Source of the DNA: Streptomyces sp. HPF1205
GTDB lineage: Bacteria; Actinomycetota; Actinomycetes; Streptomycetales; Streptomycetaceae
Length of the DNA: 64,000 nt
Direction: 5' to 3'
Assembly: GCF_020400825.1 (NCBI RefSeq)
Contig: NZ_JAINVH010000036.1
Span: 1-64,000 of the forward strand
Part shown: in pieces, positions 53,077 through 61,825 of the stretch
Layout: each line of letters starts with the position of its first letter
Position numbering within the stretch: position 1 is the stretch's first letter
Translations under genes and position numbers: made by a program
Notes under the pieces: model-generated
Databases searched by the model: none
The model's input: only the letters and a program-made list of their open reading frames with translations
What the model was told of the DNA's origin: nothing

Positions 53077-53880
53077 GTGGCCGCTCACTTCGCCCCGATC
53101 CGCCTGAACCGCCCGCGCCACCCGGCCGTCGTCCGCCGCAACGGCCGTACCGGGTCCGTGCGGCACAAGGCTCCCGGGCCCACCACCGCACCGCGCCTTC
53201 CCCGGCCGGCGCGGCGGCGGTCAGGGAAAGCGCGGCACCCGCGGTCCATCCCGGCCTACCCGAGGCACCTCCTGACTTCCGTACGGCGCCGACTGCCCCG
53301 GCCCTCAGCCGCCGTGTCGGCGGTGGTGTGCTGCGTGCTGACCCTGACCGCACTTGTCCCCTCAGGCCACACCCACCGCCGGCCGGGCCACTCCCCGACA
53401 CACACGGCCCCGCCCGCGCCACCCCGGCGCCCCCGGCCACCGTCCATGCCGTCGCGGCCGGCGCGCCACGGCACGCCGCACCGGCACCGGCCGGCGACCG
53501 TCACCGTACGGCTGCGCCCCGGGGACACCCTGTGGGCCCTGGCCCGAGCCGACCACACGACGGTCCGCACGCTGCAGCGCCTGAACCACCTCGGATCGTC
53601 GACCCTGATCCGGGCCGGAGCCGTGCTGCGCCTGCCCGCTTCGACCGCGCGCCGGTCGAGCGCTCCCTCCGTACGACCGGATCGGGTCGCGGCCACCAAC
53701 CCGTCCAGCGGCGTCTACGGCCTGCCCCAGTCCCTGCCCGGCTCCAAGATGGCCGCCTTCGGCACCGACTGGCGCACCGACCCGGCAACCCGGCTGCGCT
53801 GGATGCGCACCTACGTCACCGCCCGATACGGCAGCGCCTGCAAGGCCTGGGCCTTCCGGCAAACCCACCGCTGGTACTGA
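53077..53880 (+). CDS. LysM protein with half of a transglycosylase-like domain
   Basis: This 267-residue protein starts at GTG 53077 with aggag upstream. A basic Arg/Pro-rich tail precedes a membrane or signal helix (SAVVCCVLTLTALVPSG), then a LysM domain (VRLRPGDTLWALARADHTTV), which binds peptidoglycan. The end (GVYGLPQSLPGSKMAAFGTD, then RYGSACKAWAFRQTHRWY) matches the second half of streptomycete lytic-transglycosylase-like domains. The first half with the catalytic Glu (usually in a WxxES motif) is absent. It is probably a cell-wall binder rather than a hydrolase. Confidence 0.75.
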   Translation: MAAHFAPIRLNRPRHPAVVRRNGRTGSVRHKAPGPTTAPRLPRPARRRSGKARHPRSIPAYPRHLLTSVRRRLPRPSAAVSAVVCCVLTLTALVPSGHTHRRPGHSPTHTAPPAPPRRPRPPSMPSRPARHGTPHRHRPATVTVRLRPGDTLWALARADHTTVRTLQRLNHLGSSTLIRAGAVLRLPASTARRSSAPSVRPDRVAATNPSSGVYGLPQSLPGSKMAAFGTDWRTDPATRLRWMRTYVTARYGSACKAWAFRQTHRWY

Positions 53881-53938
53881 CCGGCCCACAGAAATGACCA
53901 CTCTGCCCGACCCGGCAAGCCCTTTTCAGGAGGATCAC

Positions 53939-54970
53939 ATGAGTTTCATCCGCACCCGGTCCGCGTTCCCCTGGCGCGCCACCGCCGCGGCAGCCGCGGC
54001 CCTGGCCGGCATCACCGCCGGCGTGTACCTGTCCGACGCTGCTACGGTCCATCACGGTCGGACTCGCAGCGTCGGTCACGTCGCACCGGTCGCCGACGCC
54101 GCGCAGGCCGTCAACCCCGACTGGTCGGCCTTCGAAACCCTCATCAGCGGCACCGCCCGGACCTCCTCCGACGACGCCGCCAGCCCCGTCCTGTCCACCG
54201 GTCACCGCACCAGTGACGACGGCATCGTCGTCCTGCGCGTCTTCATCCCCGCGCACAGCGCGGCCGGCGGCCTCCTCAACGGGGACGACCGCGGATTCAG
54301 CGACAGCCCTTCGGCTTCCTACCGGGCCGAATTCGCCTGGGACGTCTCCACGGGACAGGCCAGGCTCGTGGTCTCCCACTCCTCTCTCTCCGTGGGAAAC
54401 GTCCACATCGCCGCCCTGCCTCTCACCGTCGCGCCGCAGAACGCATGGAACCAGGCCTTGGCCGTTCGCGACCGGAGCAGGACCGACAACCGCATCGGCA
54501 TCGACCCGAACACCCCCACCGGCCGGCTGCACGTGGCGCTCAGCCTGCTCAACCCGTTGACGAACCGCTGGGGAGACTTCGGCGCCTGGACAGTGGACCA
54601 GGAAGCCACCGTCACCCGGACCGCGCCCGGCACCTACCAGCTCGCCTTGCACCAGAGCAACGGCTACCCCGCCATCGAGGCCTACTACTACCCGCACTAC
54701 GCCAACGGCCCCACCAGCCAGGTCATCGCCAAGCGCAGCGTCGAACCGGCCTTCCTCGGCGGCCACGTCGACAGCGGCGGTGGTGCGGCCGCGCTGGACG
54801 GCAACAGCCTGGTCGACTGCGCGGACAACGCCCGAGGCGACTTCCAGTGCCAGAACACCGCCCCCCGCACGAGCACCATCAACCCCGAAGGCAGCGGTGA
54901 GGTCACCATCTCCTCCCCCAACCCGGAGGCACCCTGGACCACCAGCGACCAGCAGGACAACGCCATGTAG
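53939..54970 (+). CDS. Secreted hypothetical protein
   Basis: This 343-residue exported protein has perfect aggagg 5 bases before ATG 53939. The signal peptide is ATAAAAAALAGITAGVYL. The mature protein is beta-rich and Asp/Ser-rich, with two Cys late (SLVDCADNARGDFQCQN). It follows the LysM gene by 58 bases in the same direction and ends at a clear terminator. It may be a surface or matrix protein under the divergent membrane regulator. No domain is recognised. Confidence 0.72.
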   Translation: MSFIRTRSAFPWRATAAAAAALAGITAGVYLSDAATVHHGRTRSVGHVAPVADAAQAVNPDWSAFETLISGTARTSSDDAASPVLSTGHRTSDDGIVVLRVFIPAHSAAGGLLNGDDRGFSDSPSASYRAEFAWDVSTGQARLVVSHSSLSVGNVHIAALPLTVAPQNAWNQALAVRDRSRTDNRIGIDPNTPTGRLHVALSLLNPLTNRWGDFGAWTVDQEATVTRTAPGTYQLALHQSNGYPAIEAYYYPHYANGPTSQVIAKRSVEPAFLGGHVDSGGGAAALDGNSLVDCADNARGDFQCQNTAPRTSTINPEGSGEVTISSPNPEAPWTTSDQQDNAM

Positions 54971-54984
54971 CCCAGCACGGCCAC

Positions 54985-55023
54985 CGCCCCGTTCCCGGCA
55001 GCTCGAATGCCAGGAACGGGGCG
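54985..55023. terminator. Terminator hairpin
   Basis: cgccccgttcc (54985-54995) pairs perfectly with ggaacggggcg (55013-55023). It lies 14 bases after the secreted protein stop and before the convergent glycosylase gene. Confidence 0.7.
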
Positions 55024-55183
55024 CTGTCGGTCAGGGCGCCCCAGGCGTTCTCCTCGGGCTCCCTCGACCGCTGGTCGGCCGAGTTGGCGCCTCGCCGTGG
55101 GGTACTTCCCGCGCCGAGTTCGGTTGTGGGTCCTCGGTGGACCGTCGTGCTTCCGGATGGTTCGGGCAGCAGGACGGCCGTCT

Positions 55184-55855
55184 TCAGGGCCCCTCGCCTC
55201 GGGCCGTGTTGTACGCGGCGAGTTGCTCGGTGAACGCGCGGGCGCCGCCTTGGGCCGGGTGGCGCAGGGGGGTCGCCTGGATGCCCGCGCGGGCGAGAGC
55301 GCCTTGTGCTTTGCGGCCCACGGCGAGGAAGTCGGTGATGCCGAACGCTCCGGCCAGAGTGAGGGCGATCGGCGCGCCGGCGGCGACTTCGGTGGCCCGT
55401 GGTGGCCGGTTGGTCGCCGGGCGTCCGGGTTCGTGCGGGTGGTGGGGGTAGACCGCCCACATCAGGGGGAGCGGTCCGCGCCAGGCGGCCAGTGCCCGCC
55501 AGACGATCGCGGAGGACTGCTCCCAGTGCGCCGCGGGGTGCTCCGGCAGTTCGAAGCCGTCGCCTTCCGGGGCGCCGGTGATCGGTCCGGGTCTGGCCGT
55601 CAGCTGCCGCATGCTGGTGAACGGCACGCCGGAGATGGTGTGTCCGCGGTAGCCGGGTGCCTCGCCCACCATCATCACCCGCGGCCCGCCGCTGGCCATC
55701 GAGGCGGAGACCAGCTCGTGGTAGCGCCGCAGATTGCGTTCGCGCAGCCGCCCGTCGGGCCCCGGCCCGTACAGGAACTCCGCGTCGTCCGGCGCCGGCA
55801 GTGCACGCAGCATCTCCCAGAATCCGCGGGTGTCGAGGGCCGTCACCTGTGTCAC
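55184..55855 (-). CDS. Uracil-DNA glycosylase superfamily protein
   Basis: This 223-residue protein has the UDG-fold motif VMMVGEAPGYRGHTISGVPF near residue 60 and the later His motif TPLRHPAQGGARAF. These fit family 4/5-type uracil-DNA glycosylases or their relatives, which remove damaged bases. No Cys cluster for an iron-sulphur centre is visible, so it is not a classical family 4 enzyme. It stands alone between a terminator and remnants. Confidence 0.7.
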   Translation of the reverse strand: MTQVTALDTRGFWEMLRALPAPDDAEFLYGPGPDGRLRERNLRRYHELVSASMASGGPRVMMVGEAPGYRGHTISGVPFTSMRQLTARPGPITGAPEGDGFELPEHPAAHWEQSSAIVWRALAAWRGPLPLMWAVYPHHPHEPGRPATNRPPRATEVAAGAPIALTLAGAFGITDFLAVGRKAQGALARAGIQATPLRHPAQGGARAFTEQLAAYNTARGEGP

Positions 55856-55945
55856 CGGCCTTCCTGGCGGAGATGGCCACCGTGCGGCGGCTCGGGTTGG
55901 ACATCATTCCACCCGCCGCGGCAAAGGCGTGGGGGGGCGTGCCGC

Positions 55946-56130
55946 TCAGGCGGCCGCGCGGGATGCTCGCGTGAACTCGCGCAGCCGTTCGAGGACCTTG
56001 TCGGGCTGTTCTTCGGCGAGCCAGTGGCCTGATTCCTCGATCGGTTGGACGGTGACGTCTTCGGCGACCTCGGAGAGCATCTGCTCGGCCACCGGCAGGA
56101 AGAAGCTCGCGGTGCGACGGTCAGCAGGAG
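55946..56130 (-). pseudogene. Alpha/beta hydrolase, C-terminal remnant
   Basis: ASFFLPVAEQMLSEVAEDVT and IEESGHWLAEEQPDKVLERL, ending in TRASRAAA and TGA, match the end of alpha/beta-fold hydrolases with the catalytic His (ESGHW). The preceding 230 or so residues are missing. Confidence 0.65.
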
Positions 56131-56204
56131 TACCGGAACGCGCCTCCCGGTGGTCGGGGGCGCGTTCCGGTGCTGCGGTGGTGCCGGCTCATGGGTTGCG
56201 GGGG

Positions 56205-56728
56205 TCAGGGGGTGGGCGGGGGCCAGTCCACCGGAAGGCCGGACTGGGCAAGGACGGCGTTGGGGCTGTAGAAGTCCTGGTCCGAGGCGATCCGGCGGCC
56301 GTCGAGGGTCAGGAGGGTGGCCAGTGGCACGGCGAACGGCTCGGGCGCGCCCTTGAGATGGCCGGCGTAGACGGCCTCGACGGTGATGTGGTCGCCGTCG
56401 CGGTGATGTGGTCGCCGTCGCGGTGGGTGGCGCGCACGGTGACGTGGACGCCGTCGATGAGGCTGTCGGTGCGGGCCTTCCATCCGGCGATCTCCTGGCG
56501 GCCGTGGAAGGTGACGCCTATGGCCTGGTCGGTGTAGGTGCCGTCGGTGGTGAACAGGGCGCCCAGGGCGCCGGGGTCGGTGCCGTTCCAGGCGGCGGAC
56601 CAGCCGGCGACGGCCTCCGGCAGGTGCCGGTCGGCGGGCGGTGCGGCGAAGGCGGTGGTGCCGATTGCGGTGACGGCGGCCGCGGTGCAGATCAGGGTGG
56701 TCATCGCGCGGGTCGGGCGCGGCTTCAT
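56205..56728 (-). pseudogene. SgcJ/EcaC-type NTF2-fold protein broken by tandem duplication
   Basis: The first frame gives a signal peptide (TTLICTAAAVTAIGTTAFA) and the NTF2-like opening WSAAWNGTDPGALGALFTTD to ATHRDGDHIT. The rest (VEAVYAGHLKGAPEPFAVPL to GLPVDWPPPTP) is in another frame. A perfect 20-base tandem duplication at 56381-56420 falls exactly at the switch. Removing one copy restores one frame of about 167 residues. The protein was probably an exported SnoaL-like protein. Confidence 0.78.
56381..56420. repeat. 20-base perfect tandem duplication
   Basis: cggtgatgtggtcgccgtcg occurs twice without a gap (56381-56400 and 56401-56420). Because 20 is not a multiple of 3 it shifts the frame of the gene it lies in. 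Confidence 0.97.
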
Positions 56729-56882
56729 GGCGTCGGTCCTCCGGATGACGCACGTGACGATGTGGGTGCGGGGTGAGCGATACGGGTGTTCGGGTGCCTC
56801 GGGCCTGCCGCGGGGGTCGGCGGCGGTCGAGCGCGACCGGCCGGACCGGCAGTGGTGCCCCGGGGCGGTGCAGGTCAGGGGG

Positions 56883-57914
56883 TCAGGGGGTCAGGACGAC
56901 TTTCCCGGTGACGGTGCCGGACTCCGCCAGGAGCAGGGCCTCGCAGGCCCTGGTGAGCGGCAGTTGGGCGGCGATGCGGGGGGTGATGTCGCCGCGGCGG
57001 ACGGCGGCGAAGACTTCGGTGAGGTCGGTGCGCAGACGGGCGCGGAAGCGGTCCTTGTTCAGCGTCCGGCCGGCCCAGATGTTGTAGAAGTGGGCGCGGC
57101 GGCCGTTGGGCAGCGTGTTCCACAACCAGGTGCGGGCGAGGATTTTCAGCACGGGCCACTGCTTGGAGCCGGTGGCGTCGCGGGTGGAGGCGCTGCCGTA
57201 GGCGACGAGGGTGCCGCCGGGGGCGAGCAGATGCCAGGAGTCGATGACGCTGCGGCCGCCGACGTGGTCGAAGACGGCGTCGACTCCGCCGGGGGCCAGC
57301 TTCCGGACCCGGGCCGTCACGTCCGCGGCGCGGTAGTCGACCGGGGTGACGCCCAGTTCCCGCAAGCCGTCGTGGTGCCGGGCGGAGGCCGTGCCGATCA
57401 CCTTCGCGCCCCTGGCGCGGGCGAGTTGGGCCAGGACGGTGCCGACGCCGCCGCCGGCGCCGTGGACCAGGACGGTCTGCCCGGCGCGCACCCGGGCTGT
57501 GCGGTGCAGCATCTGCCAGGCGGTGACGCCGTTGACGACGACGGTCTCGGCCTGCGCCGCGGTCAGGCCGTCGGGGACCTCGACCGTGTCCTTGGCGTCG
57601 ACCAGTACGTGGCTGGCCCAGCCGCCGACCTTGACCAGTGCGGCCACCCGCCGTCCGGCCAGGTCCGGGTCGACGCCCGGTCCGGTCGACAGCACCCGGC
57701 CCACCAGGTCGTAGCCGGGCACGAAGGGGAACGGCGGCTGGTCGTAGTAGCGCCCGCGGCGCATCTGCTGTTCGGCGAAGGAGACGCCGGTCGCCTCCAT
57801 GGCGATCAGCACGTGTCCCGGGCCGGGATCCGGCACGGCCGCGTGGCGGATCTGCAGGCCCTCCGGGGCCACGACGCCGGGCAGGACGATCTGGACGAGG
57901 CGTTCGCTGCTCAC
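56883..57914 (-). CDS. Zinc-independent quinone oxidoreductase-like MDR protein
   Basis: This 343-residue medium-chain reductase has the N-terminal barrel (ATGVSFAEQQMRRGRYYDQP and PFVPGYDLVGRV) and the NADPH motif LVHGAGGGVGTVLAQLA. It lacks zinc ligands, like quinone reductases (QOR). It starts at GTG 57914 and is divergent from a TetR gene with a symmetrical site between them. It may reduce quinones or enones; substrate unknown. Confidence 0.88.
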   Translation of the reverse strand: MSSERLVQIVLPGVVAPEGLQIRHAAVPDPGPGHVLIAMEATGVSFAEQQMRRGRYYDQPPFPFVPGYDLVGRVLSTGPGVDPDLAGRRVAALVKVGGWASHVLVDAKDTVEVPDGLTAAQAETVVVNGVTAWQMLHRTARVRAGQTVLVHGAGGGVGTVLAQLARARGAKVIGTASARHHDGLRELGVTPVDYRAADVTARVRKLAPGGVDAVFDHVGGRSVIDSWHLLAPGGTLVAYGSASTRDATGSKQWPVLKILARTWLWNTLPNGRRAHFYNIWAGRTLNKDRFRARLRTDLTEVFAAVRRGDITPRIAAQLPLTRACEALLLAESGTVTGKVVLTP

Positions 57915-57949
57915 AGCCGCCCCTCCTTTCGATAGATTGCGTTGCGTTC

Positions 57950-58008
57950 GTTAGATGTTATAACCACTCGCTCCGTGAGAGTCAAACGCGTCAGTGATAA
58001 CCTCTAAC
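57950..58008. promoter_or_regulatory. Inverted half-sites for the divergent TetR regulator
   Basis: gttagatgttataac (57950-57964) and the reverse complement of gtgataacctctaac (57994-58008) agree at 13 of 15 positions, 44 bases apart centre to centre. They lie between the divergent reductase and TetR genes. Each could be a separate operator or one arm of a long one. Confidence 0.6.
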
Positions 58009-58040
58009 CAACAGTGTGACGAGAGGACGGGAGACAGGTC

Positions 58041-58688
58041 GTGAGCGAGCCGGATGCGAGCACTCCCAGGCAGCGGTACCGCGCCCAGGTACGGGAGGAC
58101 ATCAAGAAGCACGCCTGGGAGCAGATCGCCACGGCCGGAGCCTCGGCCCTGTCCCTCAACGCCATCGCCAAGCAGATCGGCATGAGCGGACCGGCCCTCT
58201 ACCGGTACTTCGCCAACCGCGACGAACTGATCACCGAGCTCATCAAGGACGCCTACCGCAGCCTGGCCGACGCCTTCCGCGCCCGCGCAGAAGCCGGCAC
58301 CGACCTCGGCGACCTGGCGCACACCCTGCGCAGGTGGGCCCTGGACGACCCCCAGCGGTACTTCCTCCTCTACGGCACCCCCGTGCCGGGCTACCGGGCC
58401 CCCGAGGACACCACCCGGATCGCCTCCCAGATCATGACCGTCCTCCTCGACGCCTGCGCCGCCGGGCAATCCCCCGCCACCCGGCCGTCACCACTGCAGA
58501 CGCACCTGGACGAGCACCGGGACCGGGCCGCACCGCACCCGGCCACGCCGCCGGCGCTGCACCGCGCCCTCACCTTCTGGACCCGCCTCCACGGCGTCCT
58601 GTCCCTCGAACTCGCCGGCCACTTCACCGGCATGGACTTCGACCCCGCCCACCTCTACACCGCCGAAGCGGAGGCCCTCGCACACTGA
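58041..58688 (+). CDS. TetR/AcrR-family regulator
   Basis: This 215-residue regulator starts at GTG 58041. The HTH is LNAIAKQIGMSGPALYRYFA and the C-terminal domain is of the WHG/TetR_C type (RYFLLYGTPVPGYRAPEDT). It is divergent from the quinone oxidoreductase and probably represses it through the half-sites in between. Confidence 0.88.
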   Translation: MSEPDASTPRQRYRAQVREDIKKHAWEQIATAGASALSLNAIAKQIGMSGPALYRYFANRDELITELIKDAYRSLADAFRARAEAGTDLGDLAHTLRRWALDDPQRYFLLYGTPVPGYRAPEDTTRIASQIMTVLLDACAAGQSPATRPSPLQTHLDEHRDRAAPHPATPPALHRALTFWTRLHGVLSLELAGHFTGMDFDPAHLYTAEAEALAH

Positions 58689-58982
58689 CACCCGGACCAG
58701 CGCGGACGCGCCGGCACGACGGGACACCGGCGGAGGACCCGCACCCCCGGCCGACGCCGGCCCCACCCACCGCCCGTGGTCCCTGCCGGACCCACCAGCC
58801 CCGCAAGACACCCAGGCCCCGGCCCCGGGCGCACCGAGGGGGCCGGCCACCGGGGACCACAGGCATCACGGCGGCCAACTGCCCGCGTCACCCGCACGGA
58901 CAACCGGGACCCCCGGCACAGCGGATCCCCACCGCAACCGCCCCAGCAGAGACGCCGGGGCCGCCGGCCCTCCCGCCGCCCG

Positions 58983-59100
58983 GTCGAGGGTGGCGTGGTC
59001 CTCACGCCGGCGGGTGAGATCGACCTGTCCGGCATCGGTGTCCTCGCCGACGCGCTGCCCCTGGCCGCCGATGCCGCACCGGTGGGGGTCGTCGCCGACC
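58983..59100 (+). pseudogene. STAS-domain (anti-anti-sigma) remnant
   Basis: VVLTPAGEIDLSGIGVLADA and APVGVVADLT resemble the first strands of STAS proteins that oppose anti-sigma kinases. The segment carrying the phosphorylated Ser is missing, and the frame runs into the antisense of the next remnant. The sequence upstream in frame is low-complexity. Confidence 0.45.
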
Positions 59101-59102
59101 TG

Positions 59103-59369
59103 ACTCCACGCGCGTCAGCCATTCCTGCTGGCGCGCGAGGACGTACTCGCTGTCGTCGCCATGGAGGGCGTCGAGGACGGGCACGGTCGCGCCCGGGCGG
59201 GCGATGAGCTCCGGCACCCGGACCGACCGGGGAAGGCAGGGGCGGGTGCCCTCCGAGGCGAGGCGGCGCATATCGGCGTCCGGTGACGCCGTCCATCCGG
59301 CGACGATCCCGAGCGCCCGGTCCAGGTCCCCCGCGGCAGGACACGCAGGACGAACTCGGCGGTCAGGGC
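59103..59369 (-). pseudogene. DNA alkylation repair (AlkD-like) remnant
   Basis: LTAEFVLRVLPR in one frame continues as LDRALGIVAGWTASPDADMR, RLASEGTRPCLPRSVRVPEL and LDALHGDDSEYVLARQQEWL in the next. These match the HEAT-like repeats of DNA alkylation repair proteins, where RRLASEGTRPRLP is a hallmark. The shift is near 59336 (ccgcgggggacc). Both termini are missing. Confidence 0.6.
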
Positions 59370-59668
59370 TCGACGTGCTGGAGGACGGTCGTGAACTGCC
59401 AGTCGACGGTGGCGTGGTCGATCGCGTCGTGCACGGGCGAGCCGCCCATCTCGCCCGTGATCCCGGCGGCGCCCGAGCGGGCATGCTCGATGCTGTCGTA
59501 GGCGACGATGTCGAGGATCGTGCCGTCCTCGCGCACGACGATCCGGCGCCACTGGAAACCGGGCCGGCCCCTGAGGTACTCGTTGATGTCCGCGTTCGCC
59601 GCGACGAAGTCCTCCGGCGTGAGGCCGGGCGCGGGGCGCAGGGTGGTCACTTCGAGTATCTCGGGCAT
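59363..59668 (-). CDS. Hypothetical small protein, dimeric alpha/beta-barrel-like
   Basis: This 101-residue protein shows EILEVTTLRPAPGLTPEDFV, GFQWRRIVVREDGTILDIVA and a C-terminal strand WQFTTVLQHVEP. It resembles ABM/ferredoxin-like stress or monooxygenase-like proteins. The gene looks intact, with its stop just before the alkylation-repair remnant. Confidence 0.65.
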   Translation of the reverse strand: MPEILEVTTLRPAPGLTPEDFVAANADINEYLRGRPGFQWRRIVVREDGTILDIVAYDSIEHARSGAAGITGEMGGSPVHDAIDHATVDWQFTTVLQHVEP

Positions 59669-60330
59669 AACAGGCCGTCCTTTCCGACGGGATGGAGGTT
59701 GCTTGCGGCTCGGCGGATGCCGTCCGCTCGCGGGTTGTCCGGCGCGCGTGCCGGCCGGTGGGCGGGAAGCTCAGACCCGCCGGGGTGCACCGCGCCCGGG
59801 AACGGGCCGCGGTCCAGGCGGGGCGACCGGAGGCTCAGGCCGACCCCGCCATCCGTGGCCGGCCCACAACGCCCAGAACTGCGGCAAGCCCCCACCGAGA
59901 ACGGCAACCAGGCCGGTGACCTCCGCGTCGTCCCGGAAACGTCCCGCGCCCAGGCCCAGCGCGTCTCATGGGCGGCGCGGGCGGCGCGTGGCCGCCGGGG
60001 CCCGTCCTGGCGAAACTCCGCACGACCGCGTCGTCGGTGAACAGCGCCCCCTGGGTCTTGCCGTCGCGCTGGTCCGCGGGCCGTACGCAGCGCGCCAGAG
60101 GGACCCTGCGCTCGTCGCTCATGGCGGTCCTCTCCCACCGTACCGGGAGACCCGTCCGGGCTCCGGCCGGCGTCTCCCACCGGTTCGCCCAGCCTCCACC
60201 CGCGCCCCATGGCGAAGAAGGGTGCGTGAGCCTGGGTGTGCGGCACCCAGGCTCACGATCCCTTTCCCGACTCCCGACGCTGCGGTGAAGTCGAAGGAGC
60301 GGCAAGCGCCGCTTTGGCACATCCGAAGGA
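59669..60330. other. No firm gene; possible SnoaL-like scrap
   Basis: On the minus strand from ATG 60122, MSDERRVPLARCVRPADQRD and ALFTDDAVVRSFARTG look like the start of a SnoaL/NTF2-type protein that ends abruptly near 60000. Everything else is low-complexity. Confidence 0.35.
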
Positions 60331-60790
60331 GTGCACAGGGACATATCGGCAGAGCGGATGATCGACGTCGACCTGCGCGGTGTGCTCCACGGGATCGCCG
60401 CCGTGCTGCCCCGGAGGCGGCGGCAGGCAGGCGGCCACACTCGTCAACGGTGTCGGGGCACCGGGTGGATCCGACGGCCGCCGTCTGCAGTGCCACCAAG
60501 TTCGCCGCGGCCGCCGTGTCGGACGGACTGCGACAGGAGAGCCGGGACATCCGGGTCACCGTCGTCAGCCCCGGATTCGCCCGGAGCGGGTTCACGCACC
60601 GCGGTGGCTCGCCGCGAGCCCAGAGCGCGGCCCGTACGGCGGCTGAGCAACTGGCGATCCCGGCCTCGGCCATCGCCGAGGCGATCGCCTTCGCCATCGG
60701 CCGGCCGGCGAACGTCGACGTCGACGAACTCGTCGTGCGCCCCACCGCACAGGACCGACGGCCGAGGCGCCGCAGCCGCCGCGTGGCCGG
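60331..60790 (+). pseudogene. Short-chain dehydrogenase remnant with lost catalytic Tyr
   Basis: ERMIDVDLRGVLHGIAAVLP in one frame continues in another as VCSATKFAAAAVSDGLRQES and IRVTVVSPGFARSGF, then ASAIAEAIAFAIGRPANVDV. These match classical SDR enzymes from the middle onward. The N-terminal cofactor part is missing. The catalytic Tyr-x3-Lys reads Cys-Ser-Ala-Thr-Lys with Cys near the Tyr position. It is inactive by several criteria. Confidence 0.65.
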
Positions 60791-61014
60791 TGGCGAGATG
60801 GTGGGCCGTGCCGTCGGTGGTCACTGCACGGGTGGCGGGCCGCGGCCACGGCGGCGCCGCAGGGATCGGCCCGGGCGGCAGAACCGCTCATCATGTTGGC
60901 CGTTCGCACATGATTCGACCACGAAACGACTTCCTGACGGCGTGTACCGCCTGCCCGACGGCAGGCTCGTCCCGTAACCCCGCAGTGCATGACCGTGACC
61001 GGAGGGACCCCGCC

Positions 61015-61806
61015 ATGTCAGCCGCCGACCGTCAGCTCCTGGAACCGATGACCGAGGCCGTTCACGCCGTCGGCGTGCTGGTGCGCACGCTCGACCTGCC
61101 TCCCGAGCCGGCCCGGGACCGGGAGGAGTTCCTGCGCCGCTTCAGGGCCGTCGACGTGCCCGCGCTGGCCCTGATGCGTGAGCGTCTCGGCCCGCTGCGG
61201 CCCGGTGCCGTGTGGGCGGACGAGTTGGACACCCGGCTGCCCGAGCGAGGAGAGGTGTGGGTCGCCGACGCCGTGGACGGTGCGGTGCAGTTCCTGCAGG
61301 GGCTACCGCACTGGTGCGTGTCGCTCACCCTGGTGCGGGAGGGCCGGGCGGTGGCCGCGGTGCTGCACAGCCCGTTGCTCGGCGAGACCTGCAACGCGGT
61401 TTCGGGCGGCGGTGCCCGGCGTGACGGGCGGCCGATGCGCCCCTCCGGCAAGCGCACGCTCGACGCCGCCCTGCTGGGCACCAGCCAGCCGCCGGGGATC
61501 GCCCGCGAGCCCGAGGCCGTACGGGGCGCCGGCCGGTCGCTGAGCGCACTGCTCCCGAAAGTGGGTGCGGTCCGCAATCTCGGTGCCACCTCCTGGCAGA
61601 TCACCGACACCGCGGCCGGCCGGATGGACGGCTTCTGGCAGTACGGCACCGACGACGCCAACCTGGTCGGCCCGGCCCTGATCGCCGCGGAGGCCGGCCT
61701 GGTCGTGACCGACCTCGCCGGGCGGCCGTGGCGGGCCGGCGCCGACGGCTTCCTCGCCGCGCCGCGGCCGCTGCACCCCCTGATCCTCGACGCGATCCTC
61801 GGCTGA
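61015..61806 (+). CDS. Inositol monophosphatase-like phosphatase
   Basis: This 263-residue IMPase-fold protein has the metal-site motif VADAVDGAVQFLQGLPHWCV (family DPxDGTxNF, with the Pro and Thr changed to Val/Ala here) and the second Asp region FWQYGTDDANLVGPALIAAEAG. ggagg lies upstream of ATG 61015. The altered DAVDGA motif keeps both Asp residues. It probably dephosphorylates a small phosphate ester. It lies 19 bases before the Lrp-type regulator gene and is probably co-transcribed with it. Confidence 0.82.
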   Translation: MSAADRQLLEPMTEAVHAVGVLVRTLDLPPEPARDREEFLRRFRAVDVPALALMRERLGPLRPGAVWADELDTRLPERGEVWVADAVDGAVQFLQGLPHWCVSLTLVREGRAVAAVLHSPLLGETCNAVSGGGARRDGRPMRPSGKRTLDAALLGTSQPPGIAREPEAVRGAGRSLSALLPKVGAVRNLGATSWQITDTAAGRMDGFWQYGTDDANLVGPALIAAEAGLVVTDLAGRPWRAGADGFLAAPRPLHPLILDAILG

Positions 61807-61825
61807 CCCCGCCACACTTCAGGGT

